A stretch of 40,874 bases of DNA from Globomyces pollinis-pini. Lineage: Eukaryota; Chytridiomycota; Chytridiomycetes; Rhizophydiales; Globomycetaceae. Below, piece after piece: positions 18,978 through 28,789 of the stretch. The notes under the pieces are model-generated. The model was not told the origin of the DNA, did not search any database, and saw only the letters and a list, made by a program, of their open reading frames with translations. Position 1 is the first letter of the stretch, and every line of letters starts with the position of its first letter. The stretch covers positions 1 to 40,874 of the forward strand of contig MU621244.1 of assembly GCA_025399215.1 (NCBI GenBank), read 5' to 3'. The position numbers and the translations under genes are program-made.

Positions 18978-21900
18978 ATGCTGCAGACCAGTCTCGCCTT
19001 CATTGATCAGGGATTAAATACTTGGGATCAGTTGTTAGTTCTCATTAAAAACCATACTTTAAATTCAATATTGTCATTAAACCTTCATTCAAATCTCTTC
19101 AATGTATTTGATAAAACAGTCGCTTCTTTATCGAATTTAACTTCTTTGGATCTCTCCTCAAATAATGTATTTGTCTGTGACTGAGTATAGGTCCAATCAC
19201 TCACTGGGATTTCAATGTTGAAGAATTTGAAATATTTGAATTTATCAAACAATAAGGTAGATTTTATATCATAAAATACTCATTAAATTAGGCATCAATA
19301 TCAATCTAGCTGATATATTTAGGTATTTCTTTGTTCACATAGTAACAGAGCAGATTGTAGAACTGGATGGGATACAGTCACTGTCCAATTTGAATCATTT
19401 AATATTGTCGTTCAATCATATACAATCATTAGTTGTTTTTAGCTACTTCAATGCCAAAGAAACTCATCTTCAATTCTTGGATATTAAAGGAAACGAAATC
19501 CGTTCAGTAGATCAAATTGATCACTTAAAAAATATACCCGTAATTTCATATTAGGTTCTTACAACTAGACGCTAAAAGATTTGATCGTGTCTTCAGATGA
19601 AAATGTACTGTATCGTTTTTAACAACAAGTCTGTTCGATTCAATCCTTTTTGCAAAATAGCTTTCAAAAATCGAATTTTTGATACGCTGTCTAATTTAAA
19701 GACTTTGGACGGTGTAGATAGGTTCGGGAATGGTAACTATTTAATAGTAACATAAACAAGTTCAATCGAATTTGGATGAATATTCAGATACCTACTATGA
19801 TCACTTTTTGGAGGGTATTAGTCTTGACAGGTATGCTTCTTAGCCATTAACTATTATAGCATGCAAGCAGCAGGAAATATCGTCTCTGGTTATAACGATC
19901 AATAGTAAGAATCATTTGCTTATTATTAGTACTCACAATTCCATAAGTTCCAATCCACTAAGTAGCATACCTAAACCTGAAAGGTATAATAATTTACTCA
20001 ATGAACTTTAGAAATATTCCCATAGACAATAATGTGAATAAGAAACTACTTGAGAGATTGAATGAAGTGGAGGAGACACTGGAAACTTTAGAGTCACAGA
20101 AGCAAACCACGGCAAGAGATGATCGAATGCATCACTTAGAAAATCAAGTTGAAAAACTTATCACAGTATTACTAGATACCACCACCCAATCCACTAAAAA
20201 CGCCAATATATCAATGAATACAAAGGATAACGGAAGCAAAGTAGATGTACAAGGTGCTAGTCAGCCTTTGCCTAGTGATGGGGGAAAAGGAATTGATACG
20301 GATCGATTGTTGAACCTTGAAGCACAAATGAAGGAATTAATTCAGTTAACTGTTGAAAAATCAAACCAGCCAATCATCTACAAAAAAATCGAGAAAAACG
20401 ATCAGGTATAACTAAAATTTCCAATTAAAGTATCTAAAACAGAAAGAAGCATTTAAAAATTTGGAAAAAGAAGTAAAATCTAGTCCAGTAACTTATTTTC
20501 AGGTTTTTGGTCCAAATATATCAAGCTCTGACGATCCAGACAATAAACCATCACATGTAGTATACAAAATGCACTCATTATTAGAGCACCAGAGGGAGAA
20601 GTGTGTCTTGGAATGATGGTGAATCCGATACGGAGATACCTACGCGAGAATATCTCACACAAAATTCTGCAGGTAGACCAACAACTCCGTAAGTTTATGT
20701 AAGCTAACAATTTAGAACGAAAAGAACGATCCGAATTGGAAAACCATTGTCCAAAAATGGTGTAAAATCTTCAAAGAGCATTAGTGATTCCAAAGTATTT
20801 CAAACTCTTGAAGCTGAAGAGCGTCGATTGCGAGAAAATGAGCTATTATATGCCGAGAAAATCAAATCGTTGACTCTTGAAGTTGCAAGTTTGAAAGAAA
20901 CTGCACACCAAGTTCCAGAATTAAAAAATTCACTGTTGGATATTGTATAACTTTTTATTTTTATGTTTTAGAACTCGAAACATACTATCTTGCAAAAAGA
21001 GTTCGAAAAGTCTCAGAGCGAGCTACAAAAAGTAACTCAACAGTTTAATTTATCACAATCAAAATCAAATGAATTAAGCTTGGCTAATAACAAACTGAAG
21101 GTAATAATGTCAAATATTAATAAATCAGGTTTTATTAGATAAAATGCAAAATGCCAATTTAGAATTAACACAAGCCAAAGAGTGGAATCAAAGAGAGAAT
21201 GTGAAACTAAATGACAGTTTCAATGATTTAGAACAATCATACAAGAAAAGAGAGGTACTTGATTATTTGAAATTTATTGTTAGAGAGAAATGGAGCTATT
21301 AATGATTAAACTAAATGAATTGGATTCTGAAAAGAATAAATCCAATTTAAGAATATTAAAGGAACGAGAACAATTTAAAATTAAACTAGCGGAAATGAAA
21401 AAAGAAAAGCAATTGGTATTGGACAATTTGGAACAAAGTTACCGAGAAGTGAAATTCTTAAAAACTACATTGAATACTAAAGAAGAAGCATTTCGTGATA
21501 AAATTGAACATCTGATTTCGTAATCATATGAAATTCTAATTTTGTAGAACACATCACGAAAACAGTAAAGAATCTATTTTGAAATCTACCAGCCAGCTTG
21601 AGCAAGTGTATCAAATGAAACTAGAAAAAATTGAGTTCAGTTTAAACCAATCTAGACTAGCTTACGAAAGTTTGGAAAAAGAATACCTCACCACCGTACA
21701 ACGTATTCTTTTTTCCACTGATTGGATAGGTGATGCTAAAAAGATTGAATCATTGCAATTGAATTTGGATGAGTCTAAAAAAATGGTGCTGACTTTGAAA
21801 GTGGTATGTTTTTTATAAAAGCTCAACTGAATTAGAATCTGGATAATTTGACGAATCGTGATAAAGAAAAAACATCAACAATTTCGGATTTAGTTAAAAT

Positions 21901-23015
21901 GGTCAAAGATTTGAAATCACAAAGCGATTCAGCTATACAATTCCATAAGAACAACATTGTTCAATTACAGGTATGATGTAAAGGATTTACAATGTAGAAT
22001 GAATTGTTGGGTTGTAAGCAGCAAATTCAAGACCAATGTAAAAGCGGTATGGATTTGGATGCTTTGATTGGTAAGTTGGAGAAAGTAAAGGGGGAGTTGA
22101 GTGAAGCTGTTCAACGGGAGAGAAATTTGGTAACTGAAAAGGAAAGGTTGAATAAAAAAATTGAAGAATTGGTATTTATCATTCCAGAATAACTTTTTAG
22201 GAAAATGATCATAAAAAGAGACGAGTTGAACTTGAATCGAATATAAATGGGATTAGAAATGAAATGCAGGATTTAAAAACTCAGCTTGAAAACAAGGACG
22301 ACATAATCCGAGTTAAAGAATCAATGTTGGAAGATCAAAATCAATCCATTAAAACTTTAAAAACGAATCTTGAAAACAAAATCCGTGATTTTCAAAATCT
22401 GATGAAAGATTATGACAATTTAAAAGACGATATGTTACAGCAAGAAGAAGGGTACCAAACTGAATTGGACAAGTTGCAACTTCTGGTGATTTAGAAGTTG
22501 TTTAATTCGATAGGTTGAACGTGAACAACAGGCACATAATCGATATCGAGAAATAGCCCAAGAGTATCGTGATGAGAGAGATGCTGTAAGGACAGACTTG
22601 GCCCAATTACAAACTAAACTTGATGAACGGAATGCTAGCATTGAAAAGATAGAATCAGAGGTTTTTAATTATTGTGCTCATTTGTGTAGGTTACCAAAGT
22701 TCAGGAACATTTCAGAAAAAAACAGATGCAAATGGATTCTAACCATAAACGAGATATTGAGAACCTAAAATTAAAATATGAGGTATTTAATGTTATTTAA
22801 TCTATTTTTAGACTGAAAATTTAAATGTAGAATTATATTTAAAAGAAAAGGCATCATTGATTCAATCATTAAAAGATTCACAAACTGAATTGATCAAAGT
22901 TACCAAACAACGCGATACTATACAATCTGAATTACAATTTGTACTTGAGGAAATGCGAAAACAAAAACAACTTGCTAATGAAAAATTAGCGCGACTTAAG
23001 GCTGCTTTAGATTAG
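18978..23015 (+). CDS. LRRCC1: LRRCC1/VFL1-like centriolar LRR and coiled-coil protein
   Basis: Twenty-two exons, 1124 aa, first exon 18978-19166 and last 22812-23015; 20 of 21 introns are 24-37 nt and one is 97 nt. The start FIDQGLNTWDQL aligns with FMDKGLQSISEL of human LRRCC1. Four to five 22-residue SDS22-type leucine-rich repeats follow (SLNLHSN, SLDLSSN, YLNLSNNKIVELDGI, HLILSFNHI, FLDIKGNEI), then an LRR cap (NPFCKIAFKNRIFDTLSNLK then TLDG). A low-complexity linker carries RGRSVSWNDGESDTE, then about 650 residues of coiled coil, ending EEMRKQKQLANEKLARLKAA. Chlamydomonas VFL1 and human LRRCC1 sit in the distal basal body and set rotational asymmetry. The 20406 intron can end at 20430 or 20442, both in frame. 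Identity is supported by the start, repeat layout and C-terminus together. Confidence 0.88.
19257..19353 (+). other. 97-nt intron divisible into three unit-size introns
   Basis: Keeping the 22-residue LRR spacing requires removing 19257-19353 as a whole. The segment divides exactly into 35 nt (GTAGAT..TTAG), 31 nt (GCATCA..TTTAG) and 31 nt (GTATTT..GCAG), each with GT or GC and AG ends, with no exon between. Confidence 0.5.
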
Positions 23016-23093
23016 ATGAAAATATATTTAAGAGAATACAAATTAGGAGATTTTTGTTTCACAATTTTGAATCCAAGAATTTTTAACGTTCGT

Positions 23094-24374
23094 ATGAAAT
23101 CCATTCATAAGTGTTTTTCAACCACAGTCAATGCCATTGTAAATTGCAATTCATTAATGTTTATCCCAGAAACGAATTCAAGAAATTGATAGAATTAACC
23201 CATATCCATTACAAGACTTATTTGGAAGAAATCATACATACTTGCGTTTATCCTTGACTGAAAAATGCAATTTAAGATGTACATATTGTATGCCTGAAGA
23301 GGGAGGTATGATGTAATCATAATTGAATTGGATTAGTGGATTTATCACCATCAAAAAACTTACTCACCACCAATGAAATTACTAAACTTGCAAAGTACTT
23401 TGAGTTTAATTCTAATTTGGTAGATTATTTGTTCAACAGGGAATTGATAAAATTAGATTGACAGGTGGGGAACCAACCATTCGAAAGGATTTTGTCGATG
23501 TTGTTTGTAATCACATTTATGGAATTGACTTGTAGATGAACTTAACAAATTAAAAGATATTGGATTGAAATCTATAGGGGTTACAACAAATGGTATAGCA
23601 TTAAAACGAAAATTACCAGCATTGAAAGAGAATGGATTAAATCAGATCAATATTAGTTTAGATACCCTGGATCCTTTCAAATTTGAACTTATGACTCGGA
23701 GAAAAGGTTCGTATGTATTGGTATTGAACTTTAAGGTCATGATGTTGTATTGAATTCAATTAAAATGGCTGTGGATTTGAATTTCGATGCTGTAAAACTG
23801 AATGTGGTGGTTATTAATAAGGTGAACGACCAGGAAGTGATTGATTTTGTCAATTTGACAAAAGATTTACCAATTTATGTACGATTTATTGAGTATATGC
23901 CTTTTGATGGAAACAGATGGAACACTGAAAAGTTTATTCCGTACGCTAAAATGCTCGAGAGCATTCAAGCTGTGCATCCGGGAATTGTGAAAGGTGTGGA
24001 TGATCCTAATGATACCAGTAAGGTAAATATTTATATATATATAACATTTGGAAGGCATATAGAGTACCAGGCTATGCTGGTAAATTTGGATTTATTACAT
24101 CCATGTCAGACCATTTCTGTGGGACATGTAATCGACTGAGAGTCTTGGCAGATGGAAATATGAAAGTATGTCTGTTTGGAAATACAGAAGTCAATCTACG
24201 TGATCTGATACGCAATCAAGTAGAAGACGAAGAACTAGTGAATATCATATCTGCAGCAGGTATATAATTCTTTTTTTTTAAGTCAATTTAGTGAAGAGGA
24301 AAAAGAAGCAACATGCTGGTATGATAGAGCTTTCTCGTATGCCCAATCGACCTATGATTCTTATCGGAGGATAG
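23094..24374 (+). CDS. MOCS1: GTP 3',8-cyclase, molybdenum cofactor step 1 (MOCS1A/MoaA)
   Basis: Eight exons (23094-23138, 23170-23305, 23337-23394, 23424-23506, 23536-23706, 23736-24022, 24055-24259, 24292-24374), introns 29-32 nt, 355 aa. A radical-SAM enzyme that converts GTP to 3',8-cH2GTP. Visible landmarks: [20 protein letters not shown] with the CX3CX2C cluster at C48/C52/C55; [20 protein letters not shown] then GEP (restored by the 29-nt intron at 23395); [44 protein letters not shown]; second cluster CGTCNRLR..C at C282/C285/C299; and the C-terminal RPMILIGG, the conserved Gly-Gly tail needed for activity. The N-terminus ([15 protein letters not shown]) is basic and lacks acidic residues, fitting mitochondrial import. 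No MOCS1B/MoaC fusion is present. It starts 79 bp after VFL1. Confidence 0.97.
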
Positions 24375-24426
24375 ACTTTTGTTATTAATTATCATTAATA
24401 TAATTCATCAAACATATGACATTCTT

Positions 24427-24458
24427 CATGTTTGGTTATTTCGCGTGCACCAAACATG
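24427..24458. repeat. Inverted repeat, 10-bp arms, 12-nt loop
   Basis: CATGTTTGGT at 24427-24436 and ACCAAACATG at 24449-24458 are exact reverse complements. The loop contains TTTCGCGTGC, locally GC-rich. It lies about 50 bp after the MOCS1 stop and 175 bp before the next gene, so it may be a 3'-UTR hairpin or an upstream site. The motif TGACATTC occurs on both sides. Confidence 0.6.
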
Positions 24459-24632
24459 ACATTCGAAAACTATTTCACAATGAAATGAATCAGCAGAATT
24501 GATCCTGTTTGAATCCAGATTTCCAGATTGGGTAATTGAATGTTGTACTCAAAGACAGCCCAGGCTTAAGATGAAACCCAACAAGGCTTTAAACAAGGCG
24601 TTCTTCAGAATTCAAATCGTAGAATTCTTTAC

Positions 24633-25187
24633 ATGAAATTCTTACTAGTCGTAGCTGGATTTCTGGGTGTCTTTGGTCAAGGACAAAATAACACAAACAC
24701 AAATTCGACACAGACAAGTAGTGCTCCACTCTCGGGTCCAACAATTGTTGTTGGAAATTCAAATTCCGGAGGAACTTTACTGAGTAGACAGACTGCTTGT
24801 ACTGCCGGTTCAACTAAATTATTGGATCAATATACTGCTTGTTTCCCTAAATTTCCACAAACTGCTGCCAATACAAAAGAAGCAGATTCAGCTGCACAAG
24901 CTTTCATACAATGTAAATATTAATTTCTTATTCTAGGTATTTGTGCATCTGACTGGGCAGGCGGTTCTTCTGTTCAGGCTGCTACTTCCATTCCATTGTG
25001 CCCACCAATTCCTGGAATCAGTAAAGGAGGGCAAGCTGCAGTTGCAGCTGATTGTGCTCCTGGACAATTAGTATCACAACAAAGAAGGATTATCTTACAG
25101 TTTCCTGCTTTGGTTACTCAAATTGGAAAACTCAGTTATGTCCCTTTGGCCGGATTACCTCCTGGTATCACTTCATATCCGTATTAA
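24633..25187 (+). CDS. Cysteine-containing secreted protein, family unknown
   Basis: Two exons (24633-24912, 24937-25187; intron 24 nt) give 176 aa. The N-terminus MKFLLVVAGFLGVFGQ is a signal peptide. A Thr/Asn/Ser-rich stretch (about 17-50, several NxT/S sites) follows, then a domain with about seven cysteines (TACTAGST, TACFPKF, FIQCICASDW, PLCPPIPG, ADCAPGQ), many Ala/Gly, and a hydrophobic C-terminal region ending GLPPGITSYPY. Skipping the intron would end the protein just after QCKY, so the splice is well supported by the restored CxC and downstream cysteines. The stop is only 46 bp from the convergent oxygenase gene end. No family recognised; secretion is the only function-related conclusion. 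Confidence 0.7.
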
Positions 25188-25233
25188 TTGATTCTGAAAT
25201 AATAAACGTACAATACTTAGAAAATATAGAGCT

Positions 25234-26493
25234 TTATTTTCCAATGCTGGTGTCAAAATGAGTCGAAATCATTTTAAACAAATGATCCCCATACATGACT
25301 GGTTCATGGATAGTCTTGTTACCAGTCAGTTTCACACATTCTTTGAGAGGTTTAACAATAGTATCATAGCTGGGTTCAAAAAAGAATGGAATGGATATTC
25401 GAAAAGAATCATGTGTATGAATTACGCGATGTAAAGTGGATTTATACATATCGTTAGTCCAAATCTAATCGCAATTAAAAATAATAGTTCATTACGTTAA
25501 TCATATCACCAATATTCACAACAAAGGCACCTGGAATAGGATTTGCATCAACCCATTCACCACTCTTTGTTTGTATTTGAAGTGCACCAGTAGTATCATC
25601 AGTATTTAATATTGTCAAGCAACCTAAACAATATTAAAATGAAGAACAAATGCAACCTATAATAAATTAGCTTTTCAAATCTGGTCACCATAATCCTACA
25701 ACAGTTAAAGGTTGGAAGCATACAGTATGTTCACCACAGCTGATTGAACCATCATCAGTGCTTAGTGGTGGATATCCAATCATTCTCATTGCCCAAAACG
25801 AATCATCCATGAATTGATCAAAAAAATCTTGATTCAAATTTAAACTCATTGCAATCCCATGCATAATCATCTTTCCAATCTTTCTCATCTCAACTACATA
25901 TTCTTCAAATAGTTGTTTGAAATTCTGCAGTTGTTTTGGATATTGATTTTCACCACTTAATGTAATTAAACCACGCTTTTTTAAAGTATGATTTTCATCC
26001 ACTTTTGCAAAGAAATCTTCCAAAGTTTAAGTGAATAAATATTACCTGGTATGTTAGTCACTGGCTGCTGAAATACCTGATGTTGTAAGTCAACAATGAA
26101 ATATATACCTAATGTGTTGTTAAGTGCGTCCGATTTACCTATAGAAGTATTATCAAAAAGTTCATATATTTACATACATAAGCCTTCCTGATAATCAGTC
26201 ACTCCATAGGTTTTATTTTGATTAAGCTTTTGATAACCTCTTGCAAAGTCATTGTTATTAATCGAAATCATATCTTTCTCTTCTTGTGATAACGAAAAGA
26301 ATTGCTTTGCAAGTTCAAGTATACCTTGACTCTGTTTTTGTTGCATACCATGTCCAGTCACATAGAAAAATCCAACTTTGGTGCAAGCTTCATGTATTTG
26401 TAATGCAACTTGTTGCTTTTTCTTTAGATCTACGTCCAATAGAAAAGGTTCAATATCAATGATTGGTATTTGTAGCGGCTGTTCCGAGATCAT
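25234..26493 (-). CDS. 2-oxoglutarate/Fe(II) oxygenase, isopenicillin-N-synthase-like
   Basis: Six exons (26178-26493, 26046-26138, 25724-26016, 25689-25695, 25496-25623, 25234-25464) with introns of 39, 29, 28, 65 and 31 nt; 355 aa. Typical DIOX_N start: IPIIDIEPFLLD, then EACTKVGFFYVTGHGM and ARGYQKLNQNKT. Catalytic core: CGEHTDYGCLTILNTDDTTG with Fe ligands H233 and D235, WVDANPIPGAFVVNIGDMIN, STLHRVIHTHD with the third ligand H291, and FRIS with R301/S303 for 2-oxoglutarate. The pattern is that of soluble plant/fungal 2OG oxygenases of the IPNS/flavonol-synthase superfamily; the substrate is unknown. D235 lies in a 7-nt exon. No biosynthetic cluster surrounds the gene. Confidence 0.9.
25624..25688 (-). 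other. 65-nt intron made of two adjacent unit-size introns (32+33 nt)
   Basis: Reading leftward, the segment from 25688 splits into GTGACC..TATAG (32 nt) and GTTGCA..TTTAG (33 nt) with no exon between. The sequence AG-GTTGC occurs at both 3' boundaries: internally, and at the true exon start (GTTGCTTG). Confidence 0.6.
25689..25695 (-). other. 7-nt microexon encoding D-Y-G(1st base)
   Basis: GATTATG sits between a 28-nt intron (25696-25723) and the 65-nt intron. It supplies the Asp of the HxD iron motif (EHT-DY-GCLTIL). Reading straight on from either side meets a stop or loses the Asp. Confidence 0.8.
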
Positions 26494-26654
26494 TTATATG
26501 AAAAGTCAAGATCAGAAATTAATCTTGCACAACCATGTTTGTCATACAAACTCTTTAATCCAAACAGTGAAATAGACTTGATTTTTAATTGGGGGGTTTT
26601 TATTTAAAGATTATTTAGTTTGTGGGTCAAAAGAACGATATACACGATAAAACG

Positions 26655-27344
26655 TTATGGCATAGAAGGGACAAAAATTTCAGGTAAGAGAGATTTGAAG
26701 AGAGGATATATGGAATGGACCAGATCCTTTTCTTGGGATGTACAAGTGCTTGGCACAGGCGACTTCTGAGTCACCGATTGGTAGAGTTGGGTTGATCTAA
26801 TATACAAGTCCATTGGAGTATCATGTACTGGAGGACAAACCTTATCATCATAATAAGACTTCAAGTTTGGTGAACTAAGATCAAACATGGAGTGAACTTG
26901 AACAGAGTTTGGATCTCTCGTCCAAGAATGTCTTGAATGTCCTAACAATGAAATTACAGACACCAAACCTTGCTTGCAGTCCATTGAGGGGCGTTCGACA
27001 GCCCAGCCTAGGCGTGATTTTACAGAATCTTTTTGAGTGAGATTCTGAGCCAACATGTCAAGTTTAAGTCGTCTTTCTTTCTGTTTTTCACGGAATTCCA
27101 ACTTTGTCGGAGCCTTCTTTAACAAAACAGCCAAAGGATCTTCATACTCTTCATCCATCAGAGTAGCATCTTCGAAATGAAACAGTGGTGTTTCAATAGG
27201 TTCGGAATCTCTCCATAAGGGAGGATACGCGTCCCAAAGAGTGAGTGAAGCATCGGAAGGAGTTTCTTCAATAGAACTTTGGCTTTGCTCTGCAATATTG
27301 AAATTCAAAAAGTCTTCAACGTTAAAGTCTTCGGCTACAGTCAT
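26655..27344 (-). CDS. Unrecognised 229-aa protein
   Basis: Intronless frame from the ATG at 27344. The N-terminal 75 residues are acidic and aromatic (FNVEDFLNFNIAEQSQ, LWDAYPPLWRDSEPIE, DEEYEDPL); next comes a charged helix (LEFREKQKERRLKLDMLAQN), then a mixed region without signal peptide or membrane segment (SRLGWAVERPSMDCKQGLVS, and SLLGHSRHSWTRDPN), and it ends FKSLLPEIFVPSMP. The layout suggests a soluble cytosolic or nuclear regulatory or adaptor protein, but I do not recognise a family and assign no function. It lies between the oxygenase and GGPP synthase, all in the same direction with short spacers (161 and 106 bp). No repeats or zinc motifs. Confidence 0.65.
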   Translation of the reverse strand: MTVAEDFNVEDFLNFNIAEQSQSSIEETPSDASLTLWDAYPPLWRDSEPIETPLFHFEDATLMDEEYEDPLAVLLKKAPTKLEFREKQKERRLKLDMLAQNLTQKDSVKSRLGWAVERPSMDCKQGLVSVISLLGHSRHSWTRDPNSVQVHSMFDLSSPNLKSYYDDKVCPPVHDTPMDLYIRSTQLYQSVTQKSPVPSTCTSQEKDLVHSIYPLFKSLLPEIFVPSMP

Positions 27345-27450
27345 TAAATTAATAGGAAAAATTTTTTATTCAAAATTTGCTTTCAAAGACCGCCGCTCAA
27401 GCCCAAGTGATCGTGGTCACTGACGATTGGTTGAAAAAATAAACAACAAA

Positions 27451-28630
27451 TTAAAATACCTTTTGATACTCTTGTGAGAGGATGGAGAGCATTTCTTCTA
27501 GAATAGCATTACCACCAAGTGAGGAAATAACTTGACGTGCTTGTTGTTCAATTTCTAAAAGATATAATCTAGTGGATTCTAATGATCCTGCTTTTTCTAA
27601 CATCTTAATAGCATACTTCTTCACTTCCAAATCATGTGTTCTTTGTCGAAGTATACCTATCATGGCATGAATCATTCAAATGGTATACCTATGATCAGAT
27701 GACAAAAATTACTCAACATCTTGGATTGCTTTTCAGGATTATGTTGAATGACTACAAATCAAATATTATACCATACAATGAACTATTGGATACGAAAACT
27801 TTCCCTCAGTAAGGTCCTATTATAATCTATAAACCTCAAACTAATTTAAATACCTCAGCAAAACCTTTGGTATCTTGGTACTAACCATCACATGAATAAT
27901 AATCTGTATACCTTTGATGACAATAGGTTGATGTAATCATCCCTGATTTGAAAGTGCATTCCAAGAATATCAACCAATGGTACACAATCGTGAACACTGT
28001 GACCACATAGTGTCATCAATTTCACACTAAGATTAAATCTTTCAGATGTCAAACGCTAAACGTAACAATCCTCCAGTTTCTATACATCAATAAATAGACA
28101 TTACTGTTTGAAATCATTTGCAGGTATTGTTCTTGAGTTGGACAAGTAACAGCATCTCGAAAGTAAATCTCATGGCCTTGTCCACGATGTCTAATTCAAT
28201 TTAATTCAGTTGAACATACAAGTTCAATAATTCTTGAGTGAATACGTTAACAGCTTCCGGAATATTCAATTCCAAAACCTTTTCCAAAGCTTTAAAATAA
28301 ACAAAATTGCTATAGGAAGGTTATCAAGATCAAAATACGCTGAATTGATAGTGGAAGCAACCCCGAATATTTTGTGTGCTACTGGTTGACCTCTTCTCAA
28401 TTCCGAATCATCTTCTACATCATCAATCAACAATGAAGCAGTATGCAACATTCCAACAATATCTTTGATTAATTGAATTTTGGAGTCTTCCACATGAATC
28501 CATTGATCAAATGCAGAGATTAACTTTGATCTAAAGTCTTTTCCAGGTACTTCGCTGAGATATTCGAATGGTTCCAATACTGTCTATGGGGTTAGTTGTT
28601 GCGTCTAGATACTTTATCATTCAAAATCAT
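27451..28630 (-). CDS. Geranylgeranyl diphosphate synthase (GGPPS)
   Basis: Ten exons from 28613-28630 to 27451-27656, introns 25-37 nt plus one of 56 nt; 296 aa, close to the 300 aa of human GGPS1. The enzyme condenses IPP with FPP to GGPP for protein prenylation and isoprenoids. The first exon has only six codons (MILNDK). Landmarks: [40 protein letters not shown] with the first Asp-rich motif D60/D61/D64, [65 protein letters not shown] with the second motif D184/D185, [18 protein letters not shown], and [21 protein letters not shown] longer frame starting at a TTG near 28577 is not the start; the ATG at 28630 is joined by a 29-nt intron. Confidence 0.95.
27657..27712 (-). other. 56-nt intron made of two adjacent unit-size introns (24+32 nt)
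   Basis: Reading leftward from 27712, GTAATT..CATAG (24 nt) is followed directly by GTATAC..GATAG (32 nt). The true exon starts GTATACTT, so AG-GTATAC appears twice. Removing all 56 nt gives KQSKMLSILRQRT, matching the family spacing before ILRQR; removing less leaves extra residues or a stop. Confidence 0.55.
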
Positions 28631-28789
28631 CCTTTCACGTCAAAACAAGCAAAAACAAAAACATTTCATTTACTTTATTCTAACAGTGCAGACCCTCATA
28701 AAATGGATTGGATATTAAATAGAATCCAGTAATGACTTCATGAAATATACGTCGAGTAGTAGAATAATGATAGTTTATTAATTGGTGTA

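Noticed and set aside
28266..28577. GGPPS start at a TTG near 28577
   Set aside because: The ATG at 28630 joined by a 29-nt intron with a good branch motif gives a standard start and family-length protein.
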